DNA from: Nageia nagi
Taxonomy: Eukaryota; Pinophyta
Reading direction: 5' to 3'
Length of the DNA stretch: 64,000 bases
Assembly (NCBI GenBank): GCA_050084985.1
Contig: JBITNC010000002.1
Location: forward strand, 16,182,001 to 16,246,000
Shown: in pieces, positions 10,651 to 22,400 of the stretch
How the letters are laid out: each line of letters starts with the position of its first letter
How positions within the stretch are numbered: position 1 is the first letter of the stretch
Position numbers and translations under genes: made by a program
The notes under the pieces: generated by a model
What the model was told of the DNA's origin: nothing
The model's input: the letters and a program-made list of their open reading frames with translations, nothing else
Databases searched by the model: none

Positions 10651-10692
10651 GTGCAACTGATGAGGAGTAAATCTCCGAAACCGGTCTTGCAC
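10651..10692 (+). ncRNA. Type I hammerhead ribozyme
   Basis: All core parts are present and in order: stem I 5' strand GTGCAA (10651-10656), CTGATGA (10657-10663), stem II GGAG with loop TAAAT and CTCC (10664-10676), GAAA (10677-10680), stem III CCGG (10681-10684), TC at 10685-10686 with the predicted cut after C10686, and stem I 3' strand TTGCAC (10687-10692), which pairs perfectly with GTGCAA. Stem III has no loop, so a single molecule would fold poorly, but the self-complementary CCGG lets two molecules form the full core, as proposed for ribozymes of Penelope-like elements. AGA just upstream and TCT just downstream may extend stem I across an internal loop. Confidence 0.9.
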
Positions 10693-10800
10693 AGCTCTTT
10701 GAGAAGTAATTATAGAAATTTCCTTGATTTTTTCTATAATATTGTTCATTTTCCTTACATCCTTTTTGGAAGCTGCCAAGTGTTTTTCTTAATTTTTTAA

Positions 10801-13355
10801 GTTACCCTAATTTTTTAGAGTTTCTCATTGGCCTCAAAGGTTGAAGGGACCTCTTGACTCTTTTTTGTCCACTTCTCACTCTTGCACATTGGAGCTACAC
10901 TAGATGCTTCCCTTTTCTTATATGTATTTTTCTATAATCTCATTAACCAATTTTTGTCACCCACAAACATTAATATCGAATTTTAAATTACTCAATTGTA
11001 TTACTTGTGCTGGTATCAGTTGTTATTGTGATACAACTATGACATTGTGTATGATTTTTTTATATTGTATTAGCTGAATAGTAATATAATATCTTAAGAA
11101 AAAACGTATCCATAAACAACCTTGATATATACATCAATCAAACTAACAGGGGTTCATTGATCACTAAGCCCAATCTGATCGATGTGAAAATTTAATTTCG
11201 AAATTTACGAACAATAGGAACATTATAATTGTTAACAAAACACTACAATAGTTTTCAAAACAATCAACCTATGGACCAAGGACAAACGTACAAATCCACT
11301 CTACTGACTCGAGCAATTTGGAATGAATGCAATCAATGTTTGAAAATTTCCAAATGAAGAACTATTCTACACTAACACGGAACGGTTTGCAAACAATAAA
11401 GCGAGTAGAAGAGTGAGGAACAGACAAAATAGCATTGATAGGAGTTTTTTTGTCCAAGGTAGATGCGAAAAGAGAACCAATTATGCCTGCAGCAGAAGTA
11501 CCAATAGACACAGTCTGTTCCTTAATGCTATTCACGAGTTTCTTTAGAGAACAGGATTACAGTTGGAGGGGGTTAGCTTTTGTTGTCTATGGGTGGAGAC
11601 TAGACGGTCCCTGCATCTCACTATAAAATAGGTGGCTCAGTATGGATAATGTTACCATAAACCTGTCATGTGAATCCTTGAACTCACTGGAGGTATGGAG
11701 CAGGTTCCATGCAAGAGATACCTCCAATCCTTGAACTTAGTGGAGTTTTTTATTATATTGAAGTTCTTTAGCCCAACCACTAGGATTGACTATAATTTGT
11801 GATCGAGCCACCCACCAATAGATACAATTACTTTCAATTTCTATGACCTCGATTCAACTTTTATTATAATTTTAGCATTTGGAATCACACCAGAAAGCAT
11901 TAATTCAAGTTCACCAATAGCTTTCTTATTACTTAATTATCCACTTTTAATTCTATATTTGGAATAGGATTATTGATACTACTAGCTTAGATATGTATTT
12001 AAAAAAAGCATCAATCTTAATTCTTGGTAATGTGATATCCAACACAGACATCTCAAGACTGATAGTTCTCGACATTTTTAAATTATATATTTTTAATATC
12101 TATTTTAATAATATTAATTCTTTTAAATCAGTTTTTTGACTGACTAAATTATTATTTTTTAAATGTTCACAACCGAAAACCAGAGTCCAGTGACTATATA
12201 ACACCTCTGGGCATAACTAAAGAGTCCTCAGATTCAATTTTGGAAATGCTAGAGAAATTAGGCACTAAATAATTTACTTCAGTTCTAACTAATTTCAGTA
12301 GTGCAATTTCACTTGTACAGAATATGACTAGTGAATGGTAGAGAGTTTTAAACTTCAAAACATCACATGACACTTTCCTAGCTAACACTTTCAATTGTAC
12401 GACGATAAAATGAACGAGATTGAATGTTCCTTTTCACAAAATTAACCCGTCTGGTAGGTGCTACTTGGCAATCATTACCTTGCAAAAGCTATTAGAAAAC
12501 CAATAAAGCATAAAACCCTCCATAAGCATATAAATTAATTCAACAGTTCAACAATATGAATGCTCATTATATTATAGAGAAAAAAACTAAGTAATTCATC
12601 TGCCTATACGAGGAGAGATTATAGGAATTTAAAAAAAAAGGACTTCAAATCAGATGCATTGCATTCTATTACTCAAGTTCTTTAACTAATTGTGATTCCC
12701 AAAAATATCCTGTGCACGAAAGAGGATTAATAACTGGACTTCGTAGTTCTTAGTAAAGTTAGTACTATCTTAAGATACACCAAAAACATTGAAAGAAGAA
12801 TATCTTTTACAGTCATGCAGAACTTAAATTAGGTCAAGATTTACATTATAACTGCTAAAATTCCTGTGAAATAGATAAGGAACACACAGAATATTCGATG
12901 CATAGTTGAATATTTCGGCTAAGCATGTAACATTCCCACCACGTACAATTATTCGATGCATAGTTGAATATTTCGGCTAAAAGTGATATTCAGTATGAAA
13001 AACATTAATTCAGTAAAACAGACATGTATGCTAGACAGTAGGAAAACTCCGCTATTTCCAGGATCACTCCTTCAAAAAACTAAGCCTCAAAATCGAATAT
13101 AGAAAGCATCATCAATCTCAATATTGTTCCAAGTCTACTAAACCCAGCCGATAATATCTAGTGTTTAAATCTCAAATGTACCACACTGGTTTGCTTCAGA
13201 GTGTAGTTTTGCCAGTAAATCCCTTGTCTTAGAGAGACATCAATTGATACATAAGCTGCTCAGGCTTCAGTTGTAAATGTTGACATTTTTTCCTTGATCT
13301 GATCAAGTATTTTCCCACTTGCAATAGACCTGAAATCCAGAGGAAAACTTTTAAA
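10801..13355. other. Intergenic region between the Penelope element and STT3B, including the STT3B 3' UTR
   Basis: No gene was recognised. The right-hand end, just below 13356, must hold the 3' UTR of STT3B. A 30-bp segment beginning 'attcgatgcatagttgaata' occurs twice, near 12892 and 12952, as a 60-bp direct repeat. A minus-strand segment around 11430-11590 reads as an uninterrupted stretch but matches nothing I know. Confidence 0.5.
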
Positions 13356-13485
13356 TTACCGTCTATTGACTGGTGGCTTCACTTTGTAAATCCTCACTAT
13401 CCAATTTGAGGTTGTGAATGCCTCCTCCAAGAACTCAAGCTTCACATCCTTCTTTCCTATTTCAACACCTCTGGCTCGATCCCAC
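13356..13485 (-). CDS. STT3B: STT3B exon 6 (C-terminus)
   Basis: After the acceptor TTGTAG the exon reads [18 protein letters not shown] and ends with KVKPPVNRR and TAA (13358-13356). It completes the frame from exon 5 exactly, which confirms that the distant exon belongs to the same gene. Confidence 0.93.
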
Positions 13486-16400
13486 CTACAATATGACAAA
13501 GTATATAACTCATCAACCTCTATATAAGAAAATTCAAGCACGTGGCATTGGCATGAACAATATTTCCTAAATTACACGTTGTCACATACAGACTTAAATA
13601 ATGAAATGCAGAAAATGATAGCAAATGAAAAACAAAACATATTAACCAACATATGGGTTATAATTTGATTGAGTGGTTCACAAATGCAACAAATACAAAT
13701 AAGAATAGGCCCAAAGATACGAGAGATCCATCAGATGGTCCTTCGTCTTCCAGTTACTGCCTAAACATCAGATTCTTCTACTTAAGCACAGCCATTTAAC
13801 TTTGAGACAGCAATGCCTTTTTATGGATGCCACATATTAACTGAAGAAGTGCAAAAATCAACATTTCCAGTCCCTTCACTTTTAGTAGTGGATATGACAC
13901 AAGTCATGTCGATGACATATGTCATGAGATCTACTTATCCTTCTTATGAAGACTTTGGACAATCTGTTCCATCTATCACTCTGTTTGACATGTCAGTATG
14001 GATAAGACAGATTTGCACATTAGATTAATCCCTTTTATTTCTATTCATATCATACTGGTTTGATGCTTTGAACTCTAATTTAACAACTTTACTCGTACTT
14101 ATTTGGTCCAGAAAGGCAGTAATGGAACTTTGAAACTCTGCAACATGTTACAAATGGTTAATAGGCAGAAGAACATGGAGAAAAAAATGCAGACAATTTT
14201 TTTTTTGTTATGGTGACAAGCAGAGGTAAGAGCAGAAGCACGAATATAGGCAATAGCAGCAAGGGTTCTAAAAACAAAGATCCAAACCCGAAAGTTGAAA
14301 TGGGGAAACGCAGGAGGAATGGCAGCAGTAGAGGAAAGAATGGGGTCGAACAGGCTGTGGAAGCCTTGGGTTCGGACAAAATGGAAGGTGGGTGGCAGAG
14401 GGTTTGTCAATTGTATGACTTTCTCCACGTGAATGACATTGGTTGAAACAAAAAAGGACAGCGAACTTGTACCTGGGACGGTCTCTTCCGTGAAGGCAGA
14501 TGGAGGGGTTTTTGCCAGACTCTAATGGCTGATGCAAATCTGGGTCTGGCTGATGCGCCTATGCCTCACCCAAAGGTACCATTTTCCTGTTATCAAGGCC
14601 TCTCTTGGGTGCAGATGATGAATGGAGCAGAGGAGAAAAAAACCTTGGCTACCAACTCGGTCCTAGTGGGGGGCTTGGATTCGTTTGAACACGTAAGTGC
14701 ATTAGAAGCCAGCCTGTTATCAAGGCCTCTCTTGGGTGCAGATGATGAATGGAGCAGAGGAGAAAAAAACCATGGATACCAACTCGGTCCTAGTGGGGAG
14801 ATTGGATTCGTTTGAACACTAAGTGCATTAGAAGCCAGCCTGTTATCAAGGCCTCTCTTGGGTGCAGATGATGAATGGAGCAGAGAAGAAAAAGACCCTG
14901 GATACCAACTCGGTCCTAGTGGGGGGCTTGGATTCCTTTGAACACGTATGTGCATTAGAAGCCAGCCTCAAGAACCAAATTTTCGGAAAGAGGTCCTATG
15001 GGCTGTGAGAGATGGGGTTTTGGAAACCCTAGTAAGTTGTTCGGGCATCTTTTTCTGTCCACGATATAAAGGGGGAAAAGGAGAAATTCCCTTGCTTCAT
15101 TTGCAAAGGTGCGAACAGACAACCCTCCGCTCAGTTGGTAGCTAGATGCATGTGAGCAGCTTAGCCCTGTTGCGAAAGTTTGGCTGCTCCCTATAGAAAC
15201 GAAGGGTCCCATCTCCAGTAGGCGGATTTATCTCCGAAGATCTATAGCTCTAATTCTGAAGGACGGATTTATGTCTGAAGATCTATAGCTCTATCTCTAA
15301 AGATAATATTTATTTTTCTAGAGCTGTTAAAAATACAAAAGGAAGGCCTACAGGTTGGGAAGCGATTTCCTGTGCCGAGGATCAGAAGATCTCCAACTGA
15401 AGAAAGGAGATCAGAGGCAGGGTTTAATTTTATGTCTTCAACAAGTCAACAAACGAAGGCAGGCGGTGGGGTTGACGGCCATGTTTGATTAAGGTTTTTG
15501 AAACCCTAAAAGGTCTGCTGATCATTTTCCTCTGCCCACAAGTCTGCCCAAGATCTGAAGGGGAAATACGAAAAATTACATCTCAAATGTCAGTGATGAC
15601 CAGACAGTCCTTCCAGTCAGGGGGGGCTTGTGGGTGGCTGTCCAAAGGCAGGAAAAGGGTTTCAAACCCTGTACATCTCCGGAAACCCATTTTCGGATAT
15701 CTCTTACCGGAGTTCTCCAAATAGCAGAGATCTCTTGAATCGATTCAGATCTCTGGAAACCCTTGTTCCAAGTACCTTTTATTGTGCCTTCACAATACGT
15801 CCCAAAATTGACAATTTTGAGGATCAAACTTTTTGCCAAGTCATGATCATCAACAAGCTAGAGTCTCACCTCATCTTATCATACTCATTCGAAACCCCAC
15901 TGAAAACCAAGTATTGTACATTCCTCCCAGTCACAGTGATGATGAACCCATTCTTGAAGATATCCAAAATTGACTAAATATGGAAGATAGGAGAGTCTGG
16001 GGAGCAGTGTTTAGATAGGAGACTAATTCCTAGAACCTGAAAATTTGACTAAGTGTCTCAAGAGGTGCTAGTGCGAAAGTTTAATCTTTTTCTCGGATAC
16101 ACTCAAGAGACAGGGCAAAAAGGAAGGTTGATGCAATTTTCAAAAAGATAAGATTATGACTTTTCAAAGCATGCACCTGGTTAGGAGTAGTCCCCGGATG
16201 GAACAAAGGTGTTCAAACTGCAAAATTTGTGACTTTTAAGAAGAATTTTCAAGCAAGAAAATGGCTAAGGTATGGAGCACATCGGGAAAAAAGACAAGAT
16301 TATGACCTTTTAAAATATGCACTCAGATGAAGAACACCCAGGGAGTGAGCAGTGAGCACATGTTTCAAAAAGACATAATTATGACTTTTTAAAACATGCG

Positions 16401-19400
16401 CCTGGCTTGAGGGACCTTCCAAGTGAGTCTGACATGAAAATTTGGCTAAGGCATGACTTCGAAACATCGAAAGTTGGCTCAAGTTTGCACAAGGAGGTTG
16501 GTGCAAGTTTGAAAAGACGAGTATGACTTTTCAAAACATGCGCCCAGCACAAAAGGCTCCCCAATTCAAGTGCATGATCAAAAAATACAAGATCGTGACT
16601 TTTCAATACATACGCCCCAAGTCAGGAGGACACCAAGATGGCATACGACTAAGGCACAACTTTAGGACTTCAAAACGACCTCAAAATTACTCCAAAAGAG
16701 AAGCGCATGTTTCAAAAAGACATAATTATGACTTTTTGAAACGTGTGCTTAAGGTGGAGATGCTCTTAGTCCAAGCACATGATCTCAAAAGACAAAATCA
16801 TGACTTTTTAAAACATGCACTCAAGGCAAGAGAGCTCCAAGACCAATTCAAGTGGCAAAATGACTAAGTATGAGCCTCCGAAGCACCCAAATTGACTCAA
16901 AATCACCCCATGAGATGAGTGCATGCTTCAAAAGGACAAAATTATGACTTTTCAAAACGTGCACCCAAGATGTGGTTATCTTCAGGTCAAGCGCATGTCT
17001 TCAAAAGACAAAAATGTGCCTTTTTTACGCTTGCGCCAAGCTCAAAAAGGTCTCCAAAGGATTCCAAGCTGCAAAATTGGCTAGGTGTTGTTCGAAAAGA
17101 GAGGAGAGCATGGTTCCAAAAGACAAAACTATGGCTTTCAAAAACATGCACTCAAGGTGAAGAAGGCTCCCTAGTCCAAGCGCATGAATAAAAAAGATAG
17201 AATCATGACTTTCTAGAGCGTGTGTCTAGCCAATGAAGTTGCCTAGAGGGGTTTAAAGTGAAAAATTGACTAAGTATAGGTCTCAGAAGTATCAAAACAA
17301 GCAAGAGCCACTTTGTGACTCTTGTAAGTGAATGTTGTGCATGACTTAATCAAATCAAGACTTGTTTCACTTAATGGGATTGTAGCCTTGAGTACTTAGT
17401 GCTTACTTATGGTTGTTATATGATTTGTGTGCATTTCTTGCAAGTGTATGCTTGTTAAAAAGTTGAATGAATATCTTATGAAGTTGTATGATTGCTATTT
17501 GACAAACATTGTCTATTGTTCCGCATATAAATGGATGTAAGCTAGTGAAATTCTTCCTATGTCATTTGGCTTGGAATGTTGCTCATGTTATTGTCATTAA
17601 CAAAACTGCTATAGGCTCCTTCTTACACGCAATTTGGACTTAGTCATTTGTGGTAGGATTGGATGAGTAGGTAAACATTTCATAATTAACCTAGGAAGAA
17701 AGTGATCTAGCCACTACACCATTAGTGAACTTGTCCTTGAATGCACTCCCATCGAGTGCCATCATCCCCAAGTTGCACTTTACTTTACCTTTTAGTTTGT
17801 TATTTTCTTTCTTTTTTAATTCTAAAAATTCTATCCTCTCAATTAGTGTGAAACAACCCCAAGTCCTACAGCAAACATGGTTAACAGTTGTTATCTTTAT
17901 CCTTCCACTGAGTATTCTAAGAATAACTACTATCACCATCACAAAAGACATCTTATGATACTAGAAACCTTGGCCTATCCAGTCCTTACAAGTGGAGGTT
18001 AGTAACGCAACCTCACTCACATGTTGGATGCCCATTCTCGTTATCACCTAGGTGGTCTTCATAAGTGGAAGGAAAAACATCCCACAACCTTTCAATGCCT
18101 TAAAGACAAAACAAGGAAAAGAAAAGGACCCTACAAGCCCTGATGCTTGTTTGTTCTATTTTTTAGGAACTATTTTATGAACTTTCCTGAAGATCATTCT
18201 AAGTATAACTACTATCACCATCACAGAAGACATCTTATAATAATAGAAACCTTGGCGTACCCAGTCTTACAAGTGGAGGTTAGTAACGCGACCTCACTCA
18301 CATGTTGGATGCCCGTTCTCGTTATCACCTAGGTGGTCTTTGTAAGTGGAAGGAAAAACATCCCACAACCTTTCAATGCTTGGCAGACGAAACAAGGAAA
18401 AGAAAAAGACCCTACAAGCCCTGATGCTTGTTTGTTCTATTTTTTAGGAACTGTTTTATGAACTTTCCTGAAGATCACTCTATGACATTGTAAATGTTTT
18501 TGGGGACACTTACAAAACCCACTCTTTGCACTTATCAAAAAATAAATGCAGTCAAGGAACTTTCACAGTAATCGACACTAGACACCAACATGATCACATT
18601 TGAAAATTGATTCTAAGAACTTGTTCTGCCATTTGAATAGGGTGAATCTTGTTAACAATTTTTCATATTCTTCACTCTATATATGCACATTTAGTGTGGA
18701 TTCCAGCATTCTTTCAACACATCATCAAATAAAACTAGATTCCCTATTTGAGGGTACATATTACCATTTGAAATGACTACTCACAAAACAAAAACAAGCA
18801 TTCCCTACCATACAAATAAATGGATATTTAAGGCTTTTGGCCTCTTCACATAATGTGCAATAATACAAAATAACTACCCAACAGCATGGCTCTTTCTTCC
18901 ATGTTTTGAACCATCAAATATTTCTGCTAAAATACTATTTTCATACAAATTCCAATCAAAATAGCATTGACTTGAGAAATCTAACTTGATAAGGAATTTC
19001 TTACATACCATTCATCCTTGCTTCATTTAAAGGTGAGCCTCTTGTGAATGCATAGTATTGTGCCATGTGTAGTGTTTTACCCTATGTGAACACATTATCA
19101 ACTATCCATGGATGAGATTAACATGGTTCTTCCCTAGAAAACCATGTAGGCAATATTGTTTTCTAAGATAAGAAACCACCATGTGTGCAAGCAAACTATT
19201 TGTATTGCTGTGTATGTGATGTGAATAGTCTGAATGCTGAAAGCTATATACCTATTTCATGAGCAACCAGTAAATTAAATGAAGAATGGATTTAACCTTC
19301 CCCCAAGATGAGACTATTTGTCATCACTGGCAACCAATAAATTGGCTATACCTCCAGATGCTTGTATATTTAATATTACATAAAAATCATCAAGATTGTA

Positions 19401-22400
19401 CGTTAACCGTATAATCTTAAAAGGCATAGTTTACAAAATGTTGATGGGAAAAATACCCCAATGGAAAATATGGAGATTCTTCATGAACGTTTGTATAGCA
19501 ACATAATCAGGTTACAAACTCTTTCTTTCAAATAATATGCCATTGTCAGGAATTTTCTCCATGAAGCCAAGAAAGTTAATCGAATACAACATGAACACTG
19601 GCTGAAACACATGATTAAATGCTAAAAATGAGTGACCAATATTTGAGTGTGGCCATGGAGTTTACACATTCACATCTTCAATCATAAAAAAGCGATATTT
19701 TTCCACTGGTGCATGTTCGATGCACTAGGATCCACCCACCCCTCTAACAGAAGAAGAGTTGGAAGTGATGTGAGCAATAAGATGCTATTTGGTTGGCATT
19801 TTGTTTCTCTCCACTAGTTGTCCTAATGGATGTCAAATTTGACAAGGATAGTCAGCATTAACTAGTTAAGTTGTTATTTATTGTTTACCATCCAGGCCAC
19901 TTTGATTAGGACAGTTAATGTGAGGTCTGGTTATCTCCTACTCTATTTAGCTGATACAACCAGAGGTACCTTAAAAGATTCATACTTTCAATCTTTTTAT
20001 TCACTCATATTTAATACAGGTTTATTAATGTATCTGGCATTTCTAGCTCAAGTAACACAATTATGCTCTGTTAATATTAATATGACCTATATTTTCAATG
20101 GAAAATTACTAAAACAACCCTCACAAAATCAATTTTTACAAAAATGACCCTCTTAAATTGTATATTACAAAAGTAACCCTGTGGTCAACCTGCCAATATT
20201 TTTTTGGGTCTCACTCAGTATTATTCAGCGCAAGAGAACATATCTCATGAAGTTTTGATGATCACTTGATGTTCTTTGCAGAGCTGAGGCTGAACGACAT
20301 AGCCCCTGCAAAGTGCTCTTTTTCCACTGCCCTCCACAACTGACATTGCTTCGGAAGAGAAGCTCCTTTACATTAACAATAGATCTCTCCAAACCCACAA
20401 TCGTCTTGATACTTCGTAGGAATGGTATCACATGGTGTGGTATACGAACCATTCTCTTCCATACTAGAACAATCAAATAAATCATGTGTAAACGTTTATT
20501 GAAGCATCATGGAATTGCGAATGGGGTTTGTATTTAGGATGAACGCTTGTTTGAAGATGATTTCATTCAGCATGTTGCTTATCTCTACTGTAGGCTGATA
20601 AACATTTCTAAGCTCTGTCATGAACCTTCTAGCAATCAGCAGTTAGTGGGCAACATCAACAAGAGCGAGTCACTGATCTCTTTCTCCACCTTGATAATAT
20701 GACCTGCACTATAGTTAAGAAGCAAATTAAAGGTCCCAATATTATCACATTTCTTGATCAGTCTGCAGGTCTGATAAGCGTATTGTACAATTGATGAACA
20801 AGAGCAATTTCTGTATCTTTGGGCTATTGCAGATCCATTACGCAAATCTCACAAATAGTCGGGTTAGGGCAGTGAGCAGGGAATTGACTCTAGCAATTTG
20901 ATTTCAATATCTTTTATCTTCGCAGTAAAAGATATTGTTTCCTATCTCCATATAAAGGTTTTGCCAGATTTGGATGAAAGACTTGCTACCACACGTTTTG
21001 ATTACTTGAAGAGTATGAAAATCAAATTACATCGAGTTAGGTAAGGAGCTATGGCGTTCAGCCTCTGCTCTACTAAGAAGTCATTTTTGTAATTAACAAT
21101 TTAAGAGCGTTATTTTTGTAAATATTGATTTTGTGAGGGTCATTTTAGAATTTGCTCTATTTTCAACCCGATTACCTGGTAAGGATTTTTAGCGATTCTT
21201 AGAAGTTATAACTATGTAGTGTGCATATCCAATGCATGAGAATCAAACAAATGCTAATGGAAAGTCAACTGTCTTGGAGATAAACAATTTAATTATCAAC
21301 TGACGGAATAAATGTTGATGGCAAGTAAATACATAGTAGAAGCTGGCCTAAGATATCAATAAGTTTTCAAAGAGGGCAATATGAATAGGTGTAAGTAAAT
21401 TACCTAAAATAATTCAATAATGGGGTTAAGTAAGTAAGTTAAAATTGTAATACCTCAAAACATTGGGGCAACAGATAATGAACTCAATACAAACCTACAA
21501 ATTAACTAATAATGCATGCAGAAGACAGACAAAAATAAAATATCTTTCTTGGCATGCATTGAACAACACTTTTTGCAATTCAATAAGAGTTATAAAATAT
21601 CTTTCCGTTTCCAAATTTACAATACATAAAAAATAAACGATAATGCTTACCCAGGCGGCCTTCCATATTCTGTAGTAAGTTCCCCAAACCTATAGTAGCA
21701 TAATTTATACCTGACAATAGAAACAACAAGAGTTAACAAGGATTTAAATTGTAAAAACCTAACCTGAAACTGAACAAGCACTGTAGACCCAATAATATGT
21801 GTGGTACTTTACTAGATAAAAACACATGCAAATTATTATTTGAAGCTAAATTACTTACATGAGACAGTCCAGCATTTTGGGAGCTGCCCCTTTGTCAACA
21901 CGATACTCTCCGTTAACAAGGTAATCAGATTCCTTGATAACAGGAAAGACTCCACCTCCAATACGAACCATCCACAAAAATCTGAAGATTAAATTGTCAG
22001 TTAGAACTAGCCAACATACTAACAGTGGACGTCATGTTCAATGACAGAAAAATGAAGACCCAGAATATCATATTGAAAATGTTATATTTAAGCAAAAATC
22101 CAAAAATAAAAAAGCAAGCACAGAAATGGCATTCACAACTCAAACAGGAAATATAGCAAGTGTTTATTAATATACTTGTTGATGTCATCAGAAGAATAAC
22201 CAGTAACTCCTCCAAATACAACCAACACATAATCCACATCAAGTGATTGCATGATGTCATATGCTTCATGCTCATATGAAGACATAGCCCGCCCAACTGT
22301 GGCAATATGTGTGTTATTCCATGTGTTGTTGTCTACAATAACAGTTCTGTTTCCCATAGCTGTGATTTGATATCCATAATCCCACCATGACATCACTTTG

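Larger units (their letters stand above)
8311..10800 (+). mobile_element. Penelope-like retroelement with hammerhead ribozyme
   Basis: The unit consists of an uninterrupted RT frame (8425-10314), a TTAA microsatellite, a cluster of CAACACGGTTT repeats, a TATA box and a type I hammerhead ribozyme, all in plus orientation. Published work reports hammerhead motifs in the long repeats of Penelope-like elements, and Penelope elements in conifers. The right edge is a guess because no repeat end or target duplication was identified. No ribozyme or long-repeat copy was found upstream of the frame, so the 5' end is probably truncated. Confidence 0.75.

Noticed and set aside
11430-11590. Uninterrupted minus-strand stretch that reads like protein (IIGSLFASTLDKKTPINAIL)
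   Set aside because: It is short, has no recognised family, no start or splice context could be fixed, and it is not continuous with STT3B.
14525-14815. Open frame over the 127-bp repeats that could be a repeat-containing protein
   Set aside because: Unit lengths of 127, 126 and 127 bp shift the frame, and the region lies inside STT3B intron 5.
16523-17191. Overlapping open frames with KRQNYDF-type repeats, suggestive of a repeat protein
   Set aside because: They follow the 71-bp tandem array, occur in several frames and do not keep one frame between units.
20225-20485. Minus-strand frame with [14 protein letters not shown], briefly considered as a resistance-gene fragment
   Set aside because: No P-loop or other NB-ARC motif is visible, so the likeness is too short to support.
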